Shown: positions 25,792 to 33,018 of the stretch, one piece after another
Layout: every line of letters begins with the position of its first letter
Position numbering within the stretch: the stretch's first letter is position 1
NCBI RefSeq assembly: GCF_019977735.1
Contig: NZ_AP025018.1
Location: 558,001-622,000 of the forward strand
DNA from: Calothrix sp. PCC 7716
GTDB lineage: Bacteria > Cyanobacteriota > Cyanobacteriia > Cyanobacteriales > Nostocaceae
Length of the DNA: 64,000 bases
Direction of reading: 5' to 3'
Program-made: the position numbers and the translations under genes
Notes under the pieces: model-generated
Seen by the model: the letters and a program-made list of their open reading frames with translations, nothing else
Databases searched by the model: none
Told to the model about the DNA's origin: nothing

Positions 25792-27407
25792 TTGGTCTAG
25801 ATAGTGACCGCACTTTTTGTTATTTCGTTAAACTAGCTACTAGTAAAGGAATTGAGCTAGAAGTAATTAACTTACGCGAAGTGATTACTGAGGGGGATTG
25901 GTCGATACAATTACCTGTAGATGGTAATAGTTGGATTAGAAGCGGCGCCACTACCTACCACCTTGACCCAAATGCAGGATATTATTGTCGAATCATCAAC
26001 CTTGCTTCTGTACAGTCAGATATAGTGCTTGCCCACCGATGGCAGGGTTTAGTTGTAGCTCTAACAGCTTGGTTAGAACAAATTCCTGGAAAAGTTATTA
26101 ATCGTCCTAACTGTCGTGGTGATAATAGCAGCAAGCCGCTACACGAATTATCATTACAATATTATGGACTTAAGGTAGCTCCGAGTATAACTAGCTCTAA
26201 TCCAATTAAATTAGCAGAATTTGTAAGTTCGCAACAAGCAATAGTAAAACCAATTTCTGGAATACGCGCGAATAGTCGCATTGTTAAACAAGAGGAATTT
26301 AAAGATTTTCATCCGACTCAAGGGCCTGTTCACCTACAAAAATTTATTCTTGGTTCGGATGTGCGAGTTCATGTAGTGGGCGATAATTATCAAGCCGAAC
26401 TTATTCAATGTCCTACCGTTGATTATCGTCTCGATTACCAATTAGCCGAACATTTTCCTAATCATCAAATTCCTTCAGATTTAGCAAGAAAAATTATTAA
26501 AGCAACAAAAGCTTTTGGTTTAGTTTTTGCTGGTTGGGATTTTAAACTCACTCCCGAAGGTGAATATTGGTGCTTAGAAGCTAACCCAATGCCAGGTTAT
26601 GATGGTTATGACCGCCGTTGTGAAGGTCAAATTACTGATTTAATTATAGATTATCTCACTCCAAAAACTAAATTAATACCAACAACTTCTATATCAAATC
26701 CTAATCAATTAATTACCGCACAACAAGGCGCCAGTATATATTCAGATATTAAAGCTCTACAAAAACATTGGCTCGTGCGCGGTAGTAGTGATAATATATT
26801 TGCTACCTTGGGTGCTGCTAGTTATTTAGACTGCGGTGAGTTTAAAGACACTCAAGATACTTATTTTCAAAAAGCTAGTCGTTATAATCTTATCTTGCGT
26901 AAACATTTCGGTTGTCTGTATAATTTAGTTAAAGAATATCTCCAAACTACACTCGGCGCCGAAGTTAAATATCGAGAAGATGCAGCATACCCAGGATTTC
27001 ATATTTGGTTATCTACTGCTATTCCCACCTTACCTGTAGCTTCAATGCACTTTGATTTACAGTATCAATATTTAACTTGGAATAAACCAGAAAATATAGA
27101 TTTTAGCCAAAGTTTATCTTTTACCCTACCAATTCAACTACCAGCTAGTGGTAGAGGCTTAAATCTTTGCGATATTAATTATATAGAGTATCTAGATATT
27201 CGACAATATAACCAACTCGATTGGGATTTAATTCCTCGATTTCGTAGTCAAAACTATCATCCTTACAAAGTTGGAGAAATGGTAATGCATTCTGGACATA
27301 CAATGCACCAAATCGCACCAACTAGCACTGTACAACAAAGCGATGCACGAGTCACCCTTCAAGGTCATGGGGTTTGCGTGGATGGTGTGTGGTGGATTTA
27401 TTGGTAA
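25773..27407 (+). CDS. ATP-grasp ligase fused to a 2-oxoglutarate/Fe(II) dioxygenase-like domain
   Basis: A 544-aa two-domain protein. Residues 1-295 are RimK/MvdD-type ATP-grasp: NRPNCRGDNSSK, phosphate-binding Lys159 in AIVKP, Arg198 in DVRVHVVG, and the Mg site Asp256...Glu269-Ala-Asn271 in WCLEANPMPG. Residues ~315-544 contain a jelly-roll-like domain with H426-x-D428 (SMHFDLQ), distal His512 in SGHTMHQIAP and Arg526 in ARVTLQGHG, the facial triad plus 2OG-binding Arg of the prolyl-hydroxylase type. A ligase and a hydroxylase on one chain suggest amide-bond formation and hydroxylation of the same peptide or small molecule. The substrate is unknown. Confidence 0.75.
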   Translation: MPKIYVIGLDSDRTFCYFVKLATSKGIELEVINLREVITEGDWSIQLPVDGNSWIRSGATTYHLDPNAGYYCRIINLASVQSDIVLAHRWQGLVVALTAWLEQIPGKVINRPNCRGDNSSKPLHELSLQYYGLKVAPSITSSNPIKLAEFVSSQQAIVKPISGIRANSRIVKQEEFKDFHPTQGPVHLQKFILGSDVRVHVVGDNYQAELIQCPTVDYRLDYQLAEHFPNHQIPSDLARKIIKATKAFGLVFAGWDFKLTPEGEYWCLEANPMPGYDGYDRRCEGQITDLIIDYLTPKTKLIPTTSISNPNQLITAQQGASIYSDIKALQKHWLVRGSSDNIFATLGAASYLDCGEFKDTQDTYFQKASRYNLILRKHFGCLYNLVKEYLQTTLGAEVKYREDAAYPGFHIWLSTAIPTLPVASMHFDLQYQYLTWNKPENIDFSQSLSFTLPIQLPASGRGLNLCDINYIEYLDIRQYNQLDWDLIPRFRSQNYHPYKVGEMVMHSGHTMHQIAPTSTVQQSDARVTLQGHGVCVDGVWWIYW

Positions 27408-27512
27408 CGAATTTAAACAGCCATGATTTGTAGGGATGTTTTTGTGTAACCTGTTATCTATAGGATATGTGGCTCATGTACGAGCGAATTAACAAAGGCA
27501 GGTTACGATTCA

Positions 27513-28097
27513 ATGGCTTATTCCTGGTTTAAAGCATTTCACATTATTGGTGTCGTCGTTTGGTTCGCTGGGTTATTTTACTTAGTACGTTTGTTCATTT
27601 ACCATATTGAGGCTGAACAAGAACCAGAACCAGCAAAAACGATACTTCAAAAACAGTATCAAATCATGGAGAAGCGTCTCTACAATATCATCACGACTCC
27701 TGGAATGTTGGTGACTGTCGCTTGTGCAGTTGGGTTGCTGGTTTCTCAACCTGACTGGCTACACCAAACTTGGTTACACGTCAAACTTGGTTTTGTTGTT
27801 TTGTTATTAGGCTATCACCATTACTGCAAACGCTTAATGAAGCAACTCGAAGCGGGTACCTGTAAGTGGACGAGTAAACAAATGCGCGCGCTAAATGAGG
27901 CGCCTACGCTTTTACTAGTTGCTATTGTATTACTTGCAGTGTTCAAAAACAGCCTACCTACAGATACAACCGTCTGGGTAATTTTTGGACTAGTTGTTCT
28001 CATGGCTGTTACTATCCAACTTTACGCTCGTAAACGGCGCCTTGATAAAGAAAAAGAATTAGCTCAAGTCGCTAGTACCCAACAACTACAAACCTAG
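27513..28097 (+). CDS. hemJ: Protoporphyrinogen IX oxidase HemJ
   Basis: A 194-aa inner-membrane protein that oxidises protoporphyrinogen IX to protoporphyrin IX in heme and chlorophyll synthesis. It has the family start YSWFKAFHIIGVVVWFAGL with the conserved His in helix 1, then YHIEAE, MEKRLYNIITTPGML, and HVKLGFVVLLLGYHHYC. Four or five membrane helices are visible. Cyanobacteria often use HemJ instead of HemY/HemG. Length is normal. Confidence 0.93.
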   Translation: MAYSWFKAFHIIGVVVWFAGLFYLVRLFIYHIEAEQEPEPAKTILQKQYQIMEKRLYNIITTPGMLVTVACAVGLLVSQPDWLHQTWLHVKLGFVVLLLGYHHYCKRLMKQLEAGTCKWTSKQMRALNEAPTLLLVAIVLLAVFKNSLPTDTTVWVIFGLVVLMAVTIQLYARKRRLDKEKELAQVASTQQLQT

Positions 28098-28114
28098 ACA
28101 AAGTTAAAAGTTAT

Positions 28115-28175
28115 GAGTGCTGAGTGCTGAGTAATAATTTATAGTTCTTAACTCAGCACTCAGCACTCAGCACTC
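28115..28175. repeat. Heptamer STRR hairpin
   Basis: GAGTGCT repeats, spacer, then AGCACTC repeats; the same unit as at 9565-9630. It sits downstream of hemJ. Confidence 0.8.
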
Positions 28176-28239
28176 TTTACTCTCAAAATGTCATACATTA
28201 AGAAATGTAAACCTTAATTTTGACATCTCTGGCGTAAGT

Positions 28240-28719
28240 ATGTCCGATAAACCTTTGGGGACACCTCGTCCTTTGTGGAAAGTAATATCATTATCTGTAG
28301 TTACGTTGATGTTGTACTACGGTTGGTACAAATGGATTATTCAAGAAGAACTGCGTAATTATAAGGGTAGCGGTTGGTCGGGTACGCTTTGTATGGCGCC
28401 GTTTGTTTTAGGTGTAGCAGTGCCGCAATTGTTACGTATATTTGACCCAGATGTACCAGGATGGTTTGGTTGGTTTTCTTTTCTGGGCATTGCTTGGATA
28501 TATATTGTGCAGTTTCGTTTGTATCGAGATGTAAATGAGTTATACCGCGAAGCTGGCATGAAAGAACCGTTAGTTGTTTGGTGGATATTTATACCAGGTT
28601 TGAATTTAGTTGTGGGTTTACGACAAATTCACTTTTTAAGTCAATATTGGGCGGAACAACAAGGTATTATTGTTAATGATACAGTTGCTAATAATATCCC
28701 TTTTCTTTCTACTATCTAA
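28240..28719 (+). CDS. Membrane protein of unknown function (DUF4234-like style)
   Basis: A 159-aa protein with three to four hydrophobic segments: LWKVISLSVVTLMLYYGWY, MAPFVLGVAVPQLL, WFGWFSFLGIAWIYIVQF and VVWWIFIPGLNLVVGL. The YGWYKWIIQEELRNY stretch resembles the family of small integral proteins with an N-terminal YxxYW-like element, but the assignment is weak. No catalytic motif. It stands alone between hairpin repeats. Confidence 0.7.
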   Translation: MSDKPLGTPRPLWKVISLSVVTLMLYYGWYKWIIQEELRNYKGSGWSGTLCMAPFVLGVAVPQLLRIFDPDVPGWFGWFSFLGIAWIYIVQFRLYRDVNELYREAGMKEPLVVWWIFIPGLNLVVGLRQIHFLSQYWAEQQGIIVNDTVANNIPFLSTI

Positions 28720-28721
28720 TT

Positions 28722-28797
28722 CTTACCTCTGTGTCCTCTGCGTCTCTGTGGTAAGATAAAAATTTTTTACCACAGAGGCACAGAGAGCGCAGAGAGA
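28722..28797. repeat. R3 inverted repeat (CCTCTGTGTCCTCTGCG / CACAGAGGCACAGAG)
   Basis: Two inverted arms flank a T-rich centre, forming a long hairpin between the membrane protein and the DUF6671-type gene. Related copies lie at 14797, 16727, 43848, 59034 and 60907. Confidence 0.8.
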
Positions 28798-28808
28798 TAC
28801 AAGTAAAA

Positions 28809-29663
28809 ATGCTAATACAATCATTATTTACCAACCGCATAGCTGTACTAGCAACCATGCATCAAAAAGAGCAAGTCATGGCGCCTATTTTAGAGGAATT
28901 AGGCTTAAAAGTCATAGTGCCAGCTAATTTTAATACCGATACATTCGGTACTTTTACTCGTGAAGTTAAACGACCAGGCACGCAAATAGAAGCTGCTCGT
29001 ATTAAAGCTCTTGAAGTATTAGAAATTACAGGTGAAACAATTGCTGTAGCAAGTGAAGGAAGTTTTGCGCCGCATCCTAGCTTACCTTATATTTCTAGCA
29101 ATCGCGAAATAGTTATTTTTATTGATAAAACTCATGATTTAGAAATTATTGGCGAAGAGTTCTCAATCGATACTAATCATAGTTGTAAAATTATTCGTAG
29201 TGTTGATGAAGCTTTTGAATTTGCCAGTAAAGTTGGTTTTCCTGAGCATGGCTTAATTGTGATGTTTGATGAAAATCCTAAGAATAGTAGTGAAGTGTTT
29301 AAAGGTATTAATACCAAAGATAAACTAACCGAAGCTGTAAATTTTGTACTAACTACTACCGGCAAAGCACATATTGAAACAGATATGCGCGCAATGTACA
29401 ACCCGACGCGAATGAAGAATATTGAAAAAGCTACTCGTAATTTAATTAGTAAAATAAATAGCTGTTGTCCTCAATGTTCGGCGCCTGGTTTTGATGTTAC
29501 TCAACGAATTCAGGGTTTACCTTGTGAATTATGCTATGCACCAACACTTTTAACCAAATCTGTTGTTTACCAATGTAAAAAGTGTGGGTATAAGGAAAAT
29601 AAGTTGTATCCGGATGGCGCCGAGTTTGCTGACCCAGGTCAATGTATGTATTGTAATCCTTAA
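28809..29663 (+). CDS. DUF6671-type protein with C-terminal zinc ribbons
   Basis: A 284-aa cytoplasmic protein. The N-terminal 200 residues contain IAVLATMHQKEQVMAPIL, TFGTFTREVKRPGTQIEAA and IAVASEGSFAPHP, the pattern I associate with DUF6671. The C terminus carries cysteine pairs CCPQCS, CELCY, CKKCGY and CMYCNP, which look like two zinc ribbons. Function unknown. It begins right after the R3 hairpin. Confidence 0.75.
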   Translation: MLIQSLFTNRIAVLATMHQKEQVMAPILEELGLKVIVPANFNTDTFGTFTREVKRPGTQIEAARIKALEVLEITGETIAVASEGSFAPHPSLPYISSNREIVIFIDKTHDLEIIGEEFSIDTNHSCKIIRSVDEAFEFASKVGFPEHGLIVMFDENPKNSSEVFKGINTKDKLTEAVNFVLTTTGKAHIETDMRAMYNPTRMKNIEKATRNLISKINSCCPQCSAPGFDVTQRIQGLPCELCYAPTLLTKSVVYQCKKCGYKENKLYPDGAEFADPGQCMYCNP

Positions 29664-29670
29664 TGAAATT

Positions 29671-29705
29671 TAGAAACCTGGTTTCTTAAAGAAACCAGGT
29701 TTCTT
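29671..29705. repeat. R2 hairpin between convergent genes
   Basis: TAGAAACCTGGTTTCTTAA followed by AGAAACCAGGTTTCTT; a likely bidirectional terminator for the flanking genes. Confidence 0.8.
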
Positions 29706-29714
29706 GGGTTGATG

Positions 29715-30680
29715 TTACCAAAATAAATGATTTAGGAAGTTGCGTCCAAGTTTGGCGCCATCCGGTTCTTGGTAATTTTTAGGTAGTAAGTTTTGCATGT
29801 TGTGTTGTAATTCGTCGATGACTGTTTGTATTTGCTGTGATTTGGGACGGGTACATTGAGGTAATATGATAGGTTCGCCAATTCTGATTGTTAACTGTTT
29901 GCGGAAAAATAGGTCTTTTGTTCCTATTAATGCTATAGGTAAAATTGGTACACCTGAACGTAGTGCATAAATTACGGCGCCTCTTTTTAAGGGTAATAAT
30001 TGACCTTCGACGGCGCCTAGTTTACCTTCAGGAAATAGCATTACACTTTCATTACGTGCAAAAATACCGCAAACAATACGGTCTAGTCTTCGCATTGACT
30101 CGATAGAATTACCCTTGGGAACGTATTTTTCAATGTCCGCAGCGAGAGCAGCTAAGTCTTCACGTCCGTTTTTTGCTGCTTCGATTACCGCTATTTCTTC
30201 TTTCCATAATCTATCTAATGGAATTACTCCCTTGGCAAAGTGCAATAATAATCTTTTCCATACACTATTATATAGTGTGCGTGCGTCACCTAAGATATGA
30301 AAGTATGGCTTTGCTGGTAATTCCGATAGCAACAGAAACGGGTCGATGTGGTTGAGGTGATTAGCTGCAAACAGTACTGGGGTGTCGGGTATTCTTTCGG
30401 GGTTTTCAACTTTGACCTTAAATAATGTATGGATTAGCCCACGTAACACCGCACGGCGAATTTTTCCACTGATACGATTTTCACAGGCCGAGAAGAGCGC
30501 ATTTTCTTGTGATGACAGCGCTTGTTCTATCATCTTGTTGCTTTTTGCACAACGCGCATATGCTACACCCTCACCTGCACGCTTTATTGTCGCTTCTGTT
30601 AATTCAGGTAAAGGTTGTTGATATTCGCTTGTTTGAGAGGGCTTCGACTGCAACATTGATACCATAGCGCTGTTTCTCAC
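29715..30680 (-). CDS. Lysophospholipid acyltransferase (PlsC-like)
   Basis: A 321-aa 1-acylglycerol-3-phosphate acyltransferase family protein that would transfer acyl chains to lysophospholipid or a related acceptor. The HX4D catalytic motif is in ANHLNHIDPF near residue 108 and the acceptor-binding FPEGKLG near residue 217. VPILPIALIGT follows, as usual for the fold. The ~75-residue N-terminal extension lacks a recognised domain. Start at 30680; an internal Met at residue 6 is possible. Confidence 0.88.
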   Translation of the reverse strand: MRNSAMVSMLQSKPSQTSEYQQPLPELTEATIKRAGEGVAYARCAKSNKMIEQALSSQENALFSACENRISGKIRRAVLRGLIHTLFKVKVENPERIPDTPVLFAANHLNHIDPFLLLSELPAKPYFHILGDARTLYNSVWKRLLLHFAKGVIPLDRLWKEEIAVIEAAKNGREDLAALAADIEKYVPKGNSIESMRRLDRIVCGIFARNESVMLFPEGKLGAVEGQLLPLKRGAVIYALRSGVPILPIALIGTKDLFFRKQLTIRIGEPIILPQCTRPKSQQIQTVIDELQHNMQNLLPKNYQEPDGAKLGRNFLNHLFW

Positions 30681-31490
30681 TCACTAATTTTTTATTCTTA
30701 TATATCAAAGCTACGCTATCTAATACCCTCTGGTATATTCATACAGGCAGTTTCTTCAAATGTCCCTAATACTCTTCTGTATATCCAAGAAAACTGCACA
30801 ATTACCGCTCCTCCAACCACTTGTATCAATGGACAGATGCACAACTGCCATATAGTATTATGCAGGCGCCTGTCGGTCAAATAAAAAAGCTCCCTCATCT
30901 AAAGACAAGGAAGCAGGGCGTGTGGTGTGAGGAGCAAACTCAATGTTTGCATTACTGTAATTATACTAAATTTTACATGAAGTAGTTACGACATCAATGT
31001 GAATTTTAAGTAATTTCTCTAAAAACGTGCTTGGCACGACTTTACAAATTACACATACATCTAGCTGTATAATTAGTAGGAGCATAAACTGTAGTATCTC
31101 TAACTACTTTTGATAGATGCCAATATCTAAAAAAAATCTTAAAACTAAAGTATGAATTGCGGATTTAATGCGATTCTGATTGTAATAGAACTTAGCACAG
31201 AAACCTGGTTTCTACCCAAAATCGTCGTTTTTATTATAAATTATCGACCAAGAAACCAGGTTTCTAGGATTTTTGCGTAAGTCCTGTGTAAGTATAGATT
31301 ACTTAATATATTGGAGACAAGTATATAAAGTCTCTAAATTTAAAAAAACACAACTCTAGATACAAGCATCAGCGATAATGCAACAAAGATTTGGAAAAAT
31401 GATGTAACATATTGTTAAGTGTTTATTCTGAATCTTGAAAGCGGATATTGGAATGCTAATACTTGAGGTCAGCTAGGAGATGCTGAGGCA
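30681..31490. other. Long gap without a convincing gene
   Basis: AT-rich. It holds an R2 repeat pair at 31199-31266 with the internal AAAATCGTCGTTTTTATTA segment. A 60-codon minus-strand frame at 30716-30898 encodes a hydrophobic peptide but has no supporting evidence. Confidence 0.6.
31199..31266. repeat. R2 repeat pair
   Basis: AGAAACCTGGTTTCTACCC, a CAAAATCGTCGTTTT spacer, and AGAAACCAGGTTTCTA; the same layout as the repeat at 10841-10948. Confidence 0.85.
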
Positions 31491-31733
31491 ATGAGTCCGT
31501 TATTAATAATTTCTCAATTCCTTACTCACAAATTTCCGTGGTGGGGAATTTGTCAACTTAAATTTGACCCAAAGTATAACACTTTGTACATGCGTTGTGT
31601 CAACCCAGATACTAGAAGAGCCATATTCAAGGAAGCTTCGGCACTGTCAAACTTGGATATCGGTATCGAACGGTTTATTGTTGTGTATCCTGGTTATCCT
31701 GATATTATTATTCCTTATGCTCATAGCCAATAA
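31491..31733 (+). CDS. Small protein of unknown function (80 aa)
   Basis: The frame starts with an ATG preceded at a suitable distance by AGGAGATGC, a fair ribosome binding site. The product, MSPLLIISQFLTHKFPWWGI onwards, has an alpha/beta look (LKFDPKYNTLYMRCVNPDTR). It ends just before a good intrinsic terminator, which supports it being a real transcribed gene. No family recognised. Confidence 0.6.
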   Translation: MSPLLIISQFLTHKFPWWGICQLKFDPKYNTLYMRCVNPDTRRAIFKEASALSNLDIGIERFIVVYPGYPDIIIPYAHSQ

Positions 31734-31754
31734 GGTTAAGAATACTAATAGAAC

Positions 31755-31787
31755 AAGGTTCCCCGAAATATATCGGGAACCTTCTTT
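31755..31787 (+). terminator. Intrinsic terminator
   Basis: AAGGTTCCCCGA / TCGGGAACCTT stem with a 6-base loop followed by CTTT, placed 22 bases after the small gene's stop. Confidence 0.8.
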
Positions 31788-31835
31788 AGTAAGCCCATGA
31801 CGGGGATTCAACTCGTGACCTCACCCTTACCAAGG
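31785..31835 (-). pseudogene. Truncated tRNA-Thr copy (3' half)
   Basis: A 51-base segment identical but for one base to the 3' part of the intact tRNA-Thr and its flank at 32105-32155. It stops inside the anticodon stem-loop (just after the anticodon on the tRNA's 5' side), so it cannot make a functional tRNA. This pattern is typical of an attachment-site duplicate left by an element integrated into a tRNA gene. Confidence 0.8.
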
Positions 31836-32104
31836 TGACGAACGAATGTTATGCTCAGGTACCAATGTCATGCTGAGGAACGAAGCATCTTTAAGATTTC
31901 CAAGCTTATTAAAAGTAAAGCTGTAGCCAGTTTTTAGTATAAAATCATCCTAAAGCCAGAAAATCAGAGAATTGTTTAGATAGGCACCTGACCTATACTT
32001 TTACAATACCTACTCAGTTAGTATTTACAAAACAAACTATCTTAGAGATTCTTCACTTCGTTCAGAATGACATATCCAAGCTTTTTTTAGCACATAATTA
32101 TAAA
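31836..32104. other. Segment between the two tRNA-Thr copies
   Basis: About 270 bases without an open frame. It holds two R5 copies in opposite orientation (31865-31890 and 32047-32072, the latter TTCACTTCGTTCAGAATGACAT-like). It may be the shrunken remnant of an integrated element. Confidence 0.5.
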
Positions 32105-32111
32105 TTTAGTA

Positions 32112-32183
32112 AGCCCATGACGGGGATTGAACTCGTGACCTCACCCTTACCAAGGGTGTGCTCTACCACTGAGCTACATGGGC
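32112..32183 (-). tRNA. tRNA-Thr(GGT)
   Basis: 72-base cloverleaf on the minus strand. Acceptor GCCCATG/CATGGGC, D arm GCTCAGTGGTAGAGC, anticodon loop TTGGTAA giving anticodon GGT, T loop TTCAATC. The T stem has one A-C mismatch. Discriminator base T. CCA is not encoded. Confidence 0.95.
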
Positions 32184-32268
32184 GTATATTTAGTGATGAG
32201 TTAAAAGTTCTGAGTGCTGAGTAGTAAACTTTCGATTTCAAACATCAACACTCAAACTTGGTAGAACA

Positions 32269-32349
32269 TGGGCCGAGCTGGATTTGAACCAGCGTAGCTT
32301 TCGCAACGGATTTACAGTCCGTCTCCATTAACCACTCGGACATCGACCC
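32269..32349 (-). tRNA. tRNA-Tyr(GTA)
   Basis: A class II tRNA on the minus strand with a long variable arm. Acceptor GGGTCGA/TCGGCCC, anticodon loop CTGTAAA giving GTA, T loop TTCAAAT, discriminator A. It is 85 bases upstream of tRNA-Thr in the same orientation, so the two may be co-transcribed. Confidence 0.95.
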
Positions 32350-32412
32350 AAGTCATCTACGACAATTTATATTAGCACAGTGGACAGAAATTACAAGGGG
32401 TTTACAAAAAAA

Positions 32413-32459
32413 AGTTAGGAATTAGGCAAACTCCTAACTCCTAACTCCTAACTCCTAAC
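32413..32459. repeat. STRR heptamer array (CTCCTAA)
   Basis: Four tandem copies of ACTCCTA preceded by TTAGGAATTAGG, forming a short hairpin immediately after the DUF937-type gene's stop (which is on the minus strand). Confidence 0.8.
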
Positions 32460-32461
32460 AT

Positions 32462-32995
32462 TTACGCCGCGTTTGGATTGAGGAAACGATTTGCGAATTT
32501 CACGACATCACCCAAATCAGTGTCCCCATCTCCATCGCTGTCGAGGAATGAGTTTAGTAGGGGGTTTGAGTTACCCCAGGCGCCTGTTTGTGGGGCGCCC
32601 ATTTGCAATATTCCCAATACTGTAGAAACGACTGTTGGTAAAGCTGACTGTACAAGGTTGGGACTCATACCTGTTTGCTTTGTAACAGTTTCGCTAATTT
32701 GCTGCATTAACTGCGGTGATAGTAGCGAAGTTAATGAACTACCAGAGGCGCCACTGGCCACTACTTGACTAATTAAGTTTTCTAAGCGACCAGTACCAAT
32801 TGTTGTTTGTTGCTGTTTAAGAACCGGACGAATCATGTTACCAACTATTGATACCATGCTTTGCACTTGGTTCGGCTGCATTCCACGGTTGGTTGTCAAA
32901 CTTTGAACTGAGTTCATTATTGAAGCAAGTTGCGGCACGTTTGCCGAGGAGTCTGGATTATTAATTGCGCTTAATACATCAAAAAACATACTCAT
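32462..32995 (-). CDS. DUF937-like protein with a dockerin-type calcium motif
   Basis: A 177-aa protein starting MSMFFDVLSAINNP after a strong AGGAG ribosome binding site; this ATG (32995) is preferred over one at 33067, which would overlap the upstream gene. The body is helical and rich in Gln/Ser/Asn, as in DUF937/YidB-like proteins. The C terminus has DSDGDGDTDLGDVVKFANRF, a single EF-hand/dockerin-like calcium loop. It is 23 bases downstream of the DUF4912 gene and likely in the same operon. Function unknown. Confidence 0.7.
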   Translation of the reverse strand: MSMFFDVLSAINNPDSSANVPQLASIMNSVQSLTTNRGMQPNQVQSMVSIVGNMIRPVLKQQQTTIGTGRLENLISQVVASGASGSSLTSLLSPQLMQQISETVTKQTGMSPNLVQSALPTVVSTVLGILQMGAPQTGAWGNSNPLLNSFLDSDGDGDTDLGDVVKFANRFLNPNAA

Positions 32996-33018
32996 GGTTA
33001 TCTCCTGATTAAAACTAT

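Noticed and set aside
30716-30898. 60-codon minus-strand frame with a hydrophobic stretch
   Set aside because: No ribosome binding site of note, no recognised family and low-complexity surroundings; length is within chance expectation for this base composition.
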